DNA of 16,156 bases from RGIG3102 sp964507095 (GTDB lineage: Bacteria > Bacillota > Clostridia > Oscillospirales > Ruminococcaceae). The notes beneath the pieces were generated by a model that was not told the origin of the DNA, did no database searches, and saw nothing but the letters and a program-made list of their open reading frames with translations. Every line of letters starts with the position of its first letter. The first letter of the stretch is position 1. Shown piece by piece: positions 13,365 through 16,156 of this stretch. The stretch is taken from the NCBI GenBank assembly GCA_964507095.1, contig CAZDOS010000041.1, forward strand, positions 1 through 16,156, in the 5' to 3' direction. The position numbers and the translations under genes were made by a program.

Positions 13365-14033
13365 ATGTACAACATTCTTGTATGTGATGATGAACGAGGA
13401 ATTCGAGATCTCATAGGCAAGTATGCCAGGTTTGAAGGCCATAGTGTAACAGAGGCAGAAAACGGTATGGACGCGATCGAGAAGTTCTCGCTGGACAAAT
13501 ACGATATAGTCATAATGGATGTCATGATGCCGGGTCTTGACGGATTTTCTACAGTGAAGGAAATCAGAAAGACATCCGATGTTCCTGTCATAATGCTCTC
13601 TGCAAGAGGAGAGGAGTACGACAGGATCCACGGCTTTGAGGTAGGAGTCGATGATTATGTTGTCAAGCCGTTTTCCCCAAAGGAACTGATGATGAGGATA
13701 GATGTGATCCTTCGCAGGAGCGGTCATACGGAAGCGGGTCATGACATATATGAAAACGGTACACTTAAGGTCGACTTTACTGCCAGAAAGGCTACGATCG
13801 ATGATGATGAGGTCGACCTGGCACCGAAGGAGTTTGAACTTCTTTCATATATGATCAAGAACAGGGGAGTTGCCCTGTCCAGAGAGAGGCTGCTGTCAAC
13901 AGTATGGGGATATGATTTCTTCGGGGATGACAGGACACTTGATACGCATATAAAGCTATTGAGAAAGCATTTGGGAGATTATTCCGGTCTCGTTGTGACG
14001 ATCAGAGGCCTCGGATATCGTTTTGAAGGATGA
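13365..14033 (+). CDS. OmpR/PhoB-family response regulator
   Basis: A 222-aa two-component regulator. Receiver domain (1-115): acidic pocket Asp8-Asp9, phosphoacceptor Asp52 in IVIMDVMMPGLDG, Ser79 in VIMLSA and Lys101 in VVKPFSP. Winged-helix DNA-binding domain (about 125-222): LAPKEFELLSYMIKNRG, then SRERLLSTVWGYDFFGDDRT and DTHIKLLRKHLGD, ending in the wing IRGLGYRFEG. The ATG at 13365 is preferred over TTG at 13350: receiver homology starts at MYNILVCDDE and GAGG (13352-13355) lies upstream. It overlaps the kinase gene by an ATGA junction. Three 11-bp-spaced GTTCA boxes upstream suggest autoregulation. The regulated stimulus and targets are not known. Confidence 0.96.
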   Translation: MYNILVCDDERGIRDLIGKYARFEGHSVTEAENGMDAIEKFSLDKYDIVIMDVMMPGLDGFSTVKEIRKTSDVPVIMLSARGEEYDRIHGFEVGVDDYVVKPFSPKELMMRIDVILRRSGHTEAGHDIYENGTLKVDFTARKATIDDDEVDLAPKEFELLSYMIKNRGVALSRERLLSTVWGYDFFGDDRTLDTHIKLLRKHLGDYSGLVVTIRGLGYRFEG

Positions 14034-15538
14034 ACATGAAGAATCTGACTGAAAACATGCCGATTCGCAGGAAGGTAATACTCTATCTTCTTGCTTTTTG
14101 TCTGGTATTGTTTGCATTGATTTGGGTATTTCAGGTCGCTCTTCTGCCGCAGTCATACCAGTATGTGAGGCAGAAACAGTCTGCTGCAGTCACATCAAGA
14201 ATCGAAACGGAACTCCTTTCGCTTTATGAGTCTGACGGGACATCAGTCTACTATGATCAGGATACCGCTGATGCCATAAACGATATATCCAGAGAGTATG
14301 ACGCAAGCTATATTGTTCTTTCACCAGAAAGAACGATCCTTTACTCTGAGGATATCATGAAGATGTCTAAGATACACAGGATGTCATTTGAGGAAATGCT
14401 ATCTCTTATCAGTGAAGCTGAGGAAAGCGGATCCGTTTCCAGAATAATAGAAACATACCCGGAAGGCGGAATGATGCCTGAATTTGGACCGCGCCCTGAA
14501 ATCAGGGACGAAAAGGATTCAATGAAGCTCATAGTACTCTGCAAGAAAGTGATGGCTGACAACAGTACGATCGCATATGTGCTGGTAAATATGCAGCTTA
14601 CACCGGTTTCGACGATAATATATGCGATCCGATATTCGCTGTATCTTATTATAGCAATCATGCTCATTCTCGCCGTGGCGCTTTCAACCGTATTGTCGGG
14701 GAAGATAGCAAAGCCTATCAGAAAGATCACTGAACAGGCTTCAGAGCTGGCTAAGGGGAAATATGATACTGTATTTGATGCAAAGGGGTACAAGGAGATC
14801 AATGATCTGTCAGAGACCCTGACGTATGCGGCAAGAGAATTAGATAAGGTGGAGGAACTGAGACAGGATTTCATTGCGAATGTTTCACATGATCTCAGGA
14901 CACCTTTGACGCTCATAAGCGGTTATGCCGAAGTAATGAGGGATATACCGGGTGAGAACAACAGCGAAAACGCTCAGATAATCATAGATGAGTCTCAAAG
15001 ACTGTCTTCACTGGTGAATGATGTTCTGGACATGTCAAAGATTCAGTCGGGCGCTCTTCCGATGCAGTTTTTCGAATATGATTTTGCTTCATCTGCAAGG
15101 GCTACGGTACACAGAGTAAGCGAAATGCTGAAGAATAAGGATTACGATATTGAATTCATCGGTCCGCAAAGCGAATACATAACTGCAGATAAGGACAGGA
15201 TCGAACAGTGCATCTACAATATGCTGCTCAATGCTGTCAATCATACAGGAGAAGACAGGAAGATAATTGTCAATGTGACAGAAAAGGGTGAGGATATAGA
15301 ACTGTCAGTTGAAGACAGCGGAGAAGGAGTGTCTGAAGCGGACAAGCCATATATCTGGGACAGGTATTACAAGGTCGATAAGGAACACCGAAGAAGCGTA
15401 GTAGGAAACGGTCTGGGATTATACATAGTCAAATCGATCATAGAAGCTCACAAAGGAACATACGGAGTAGGAGATGCTTCAATCGGCGGAGCGAAATTTT
15501 GGTTCAGGATACCTAAGAATAATGAAAAAGGAGAGTGA
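14030..15538 (+). CDS. Membrane sensor histidine kinase (HAMP, HisKA, HATPase_c)
   Basis: A 502-aa partner of the preceding regulator. TM1 about 15-39, an extracytoplasmic sensor region about 40-200, TM2 about 203-223, HAMP linker (about 223-275, KIAKPIRKITEQ). The HisKA domain has the phosphoacceptor His287 in FIANVSHDLRTPL. The HATPase_c domain has the N box NMLLNAVNH (397-405), G1 VEDSGEGV (427-434) and G2 GNGLGL (459-464). The sensor region is about 160 residues, compatible with a PAS-like/dCACHE-like fold, but I recognise no ligand motif. The ATG at 14030 overlaps the regulator's stop codon; ATG at 14036 is an alternative behind AAGGATGA. The terminator begins within its last codons. Confidence 0.95.
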   Translation: MNMKNLTENMPIRRKVILYLLAFCLVLFALIWVFQVALLPQSYQYVRQKQSAAVTSRIETELLSLYESDGTSVYYDQDTADAINDISREYDASYIVLSPERTILYSEDIMKMSKIHRMSFEEMLSLISEAEESGSVSRIIETYPEGGMMPEFGPRPEIRDEKDSMKLIVLCKKVMADNSTIAYVLVNMQLTPVSTIIYAIRYSLYLIIAIMLILAVALSTVLSGKIAKPIRKITEQASELAKGKYDTVFDAKGYKEINDLSETLTYAARELDKVEELRQDFIANVSHDLRTPLTLISGYAEVMRDIPGENNSENAQIIIDESQRLSSLVNDVLDMSKIQSGALPMQFFEYDFASSARATVHRVSEMLKNKDYDIEFIGPQSEYITADKDRIEQCIYNMLLNAVNHTGEDRKIIVNVTEKGEDIELSVEDSGEGVSEADKPYIWDRYYKVDKEHRRSVVGNGLGLYIVKSIIEAHKGTYGVGDASIGGAKFWFRIPKNNEKGE

Positions 15539-15553
15539 CGCTCTCCTTTTTTT
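15525..15553 (+). terminator. Terminator overlapping the kinase stop codon
   Basis: AAAAAGGAGAG (15525-15535) pairs perfectly with CTCTCCTTTTT (15541-15551). The TGA stop (15536-15538) lies in the loop, and the T-run extends to 15553. Confidence 0.9.
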
Positions 15554-15564
15554 ATAAACGCATA

Positions 15565-15593
15565 TTGACATGTTTCGACTGTCGGTATATAGT
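15565..15593 (+). promoter_or_regulatory. Promoter of the flavodoxin gene
   Basis: Consensus TTGACA (15565-15570), a 17-bp spacer and TATAGT (15588-15593); expected start about 15600, inside the palindrome below. Confidence 0.85.
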
Positions 15594-15594
15594 A

Positions 15595-15624
15595 CTATTT
15601 AGTTAGCATACGCTAACTAAATAG
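15595..15624. promoter_or_regulatory. 30-bp inverted repeat at the flavodoxin transcription start (operator)
   Basis: CTATTTAGTTAGC (15595-15607) and GCTAACTAAATAG (15612-15624) are perfect 13-bp arms around ATAC. The position directly after the -10 box fits a repressor site. The core half-site TTAGTTAGC resembles, but is not identical to, the TTAGGTTAG half-site of DtxR/IdeR iron regulators. An RNA hairpin role in the leader is the alternative. Confidence 0.75.
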
Positions 15625-15646
15625 ATATTTGGAGAGGAGAACAAAT

Positions 15647-16072
15647 ATGAATAAAGTTGCTGTGATATATTGGTCCGGAACAGGCAATACGGAAGCAATG
15701 GCAAATGCTGTCGTTGAAGGGGCAAGGGATGCCGGCGCAGATGTTACTCTGTTTCAGGTATCAGATTTCTTTCCCAGCATGATGGATGATTTCGATGCTT
15801 TTGCATTCGGTTGTCCGGCAATGGGTGACGAGGAGCTTGAGGATATCGAGTTTGCTCCTGTTTACGATGCATGCGAAATGAGTATCAAAGGCAGGAAAGC
15901 TGCTATATTCGGCTCTTATTCCTGGAATGACGGAGAATGGATCAGAAAGTGGGATGCAAGGATAAGAAGTGCAGGTGCGGACATAGTACATGATTATGTA
16001 ATGTGTTCCGATTACCCGGACGATGATGCGATCCTGGCATGTAAAGAACTTGGCGCTGCCTTGGCAAACTGA
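15647..16072 (+). CDS. Flavodoxin (short chain, FMN electron carrier)
   Basis: A 141-aa flavodoxin. The FMN phosphate loop is SGTGNTE (10-16) in AVIYWSGTGNTEAMANAV. AFGCPAMGDEELED is the second FMN loop, and the 90s loop is SYSWNDGEWIRKW. It carries low-potential electrons in the cytoplasm and in many bacteria replaces ferredoxin when iron is short. The ATG at 15647 follows GGAGAGGAG (15631-15639); the in-frame TTG at 15629 is upstream of that site and is not the start. It has its own promoter with a strong inverted repeat at the start site, consistent with tight control, and no partner gene is visible downstream within the window. Confidence 0.95.
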   Translation: MNKVAVIYWSGTGNTEAMANAVVEGARDAGADVTLFQVSDFFPSMMDDFDAFAFGCPAMGDEELEDIEFAPVYDACEMSIKGRKAAIFGSYSWNDGEWIRKWDARIRSAGADIVHDYVMCSDYPDDDAILACKELGAALAN

Positions 16073-16101
16073 AAATGTTAATAAAATAGAGTGGCTTGAA
16101 G

Positions 16102-16156
16102 TGGTGTGACCCCTGTCAAGTAGACAACTGAATTATCAAAAGAAAATGTTCCGGAA
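16102..16156. mobile_element. Possible end of an IS3-like insertion sequence (cut by window edge)
   Basis: The stretch TGGTGTGACCCCTGTCAAG followed by TAGACAACTGAATTATC resembles terminal sequences of IS3-family elements, which often read TG...ACCCC...GTAGACA. No transposase ORF and no second end are in the window, so this is recognition of a pattern only. Confidence 0.3.

Noticed and set aside
14341..14916. 191-aa minus-strand, Ser/Ile-rich open frame
   Set aside because: Antisense of the sensor kinase; the apparent hydrophobicity comes from the complement of its codons.

Overview
The window looks like a chromosomal segment of an anaerobic, low- to mid-GC Gram-positive bacterium of the Clostridia, probably Lachnospiraceae-like. 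The signs are strong AGGAGG-type ribosome-binding sites, consensus sigma-A promoters (TTGACA-17-TATAAT type), compact stem plus T-tract terminators, an A-type flavoprotein, a DUF1836 regulator, a group I ECF transporter and a stand-alone flavodoxin. I infer the taxon from gene style and cannot resolve it further. Most of the content is housekeeping or metabolic. I found no rRNA, tRNA, CRISPR array, prophage or complete mobile element.

Layout. 1-379: 3' end of an FprA-type flavoprotein gene, then a probable terminator. 498-2565: two tandem plus-strand genes of the G3E/COG0523 metal-GTPase superfamily. The first is canonical, with a CxCC motif and a 22-histidine linker. The second lacks CxCC and carries a DUF1980/YcgQ-like C-terminal domain. 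A bidirectional terminator (2584-2608) separates them from a convergent hemolysin III-type membrane protein gene (minus). That gene is divergent from a DUF1836 regulator gene (3443-3949, plus), and the shared intergenic region contains two copies of a -10/palindrome module. Another bidirectional terminator precedes a minus-strand M14 zinc carboxypeptidase (3990-5690).

5843-8978: a complete minus-strand ECF vitamin/micronutrient transporter operon in the order T, fused A-A', S, with overlapping genes and one promoter in front of ecfT. Across a 398-bp non-coding region lies the plus-strand polar amino-acid ABC operon (lipoprotein binding protein, permease with a TTG start, ATPase with a GTG start). 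Its promoter -35 box sits inside a 19-bp perfect palindrome. The operon ends at a strong 13-bp-stem terminator.

11854-13271: a cytosolic serine esterase (minus) and a GNAT acetyltransferase (plus) diverge from a small region with an inverted repeat over the esterase -35 box. 13365-15538: an OmpR-type response regulator and its sensor kinase, with an ATGA overlap, preceded by three GTTCA direct repeats spaced exactly 11 bp apart. 15647-16072: a flavodoxin whose transcription start region is a 26-of-30-bp perfect inverted repeat with TTAGTTAGC half-sites. The last ~55 bases may be the end of an IS3-like insertion sequence.

No exotic new system stands out. The most interesting material is regulatory: four separate operator-like DNA elements, each tied to a specific gene, plus the odd two-gene COG0523 cluster. 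Starts were moved from the longest possible ORF to the ATG behind the best ribosome-binding site where the sequence clearly favoured it.
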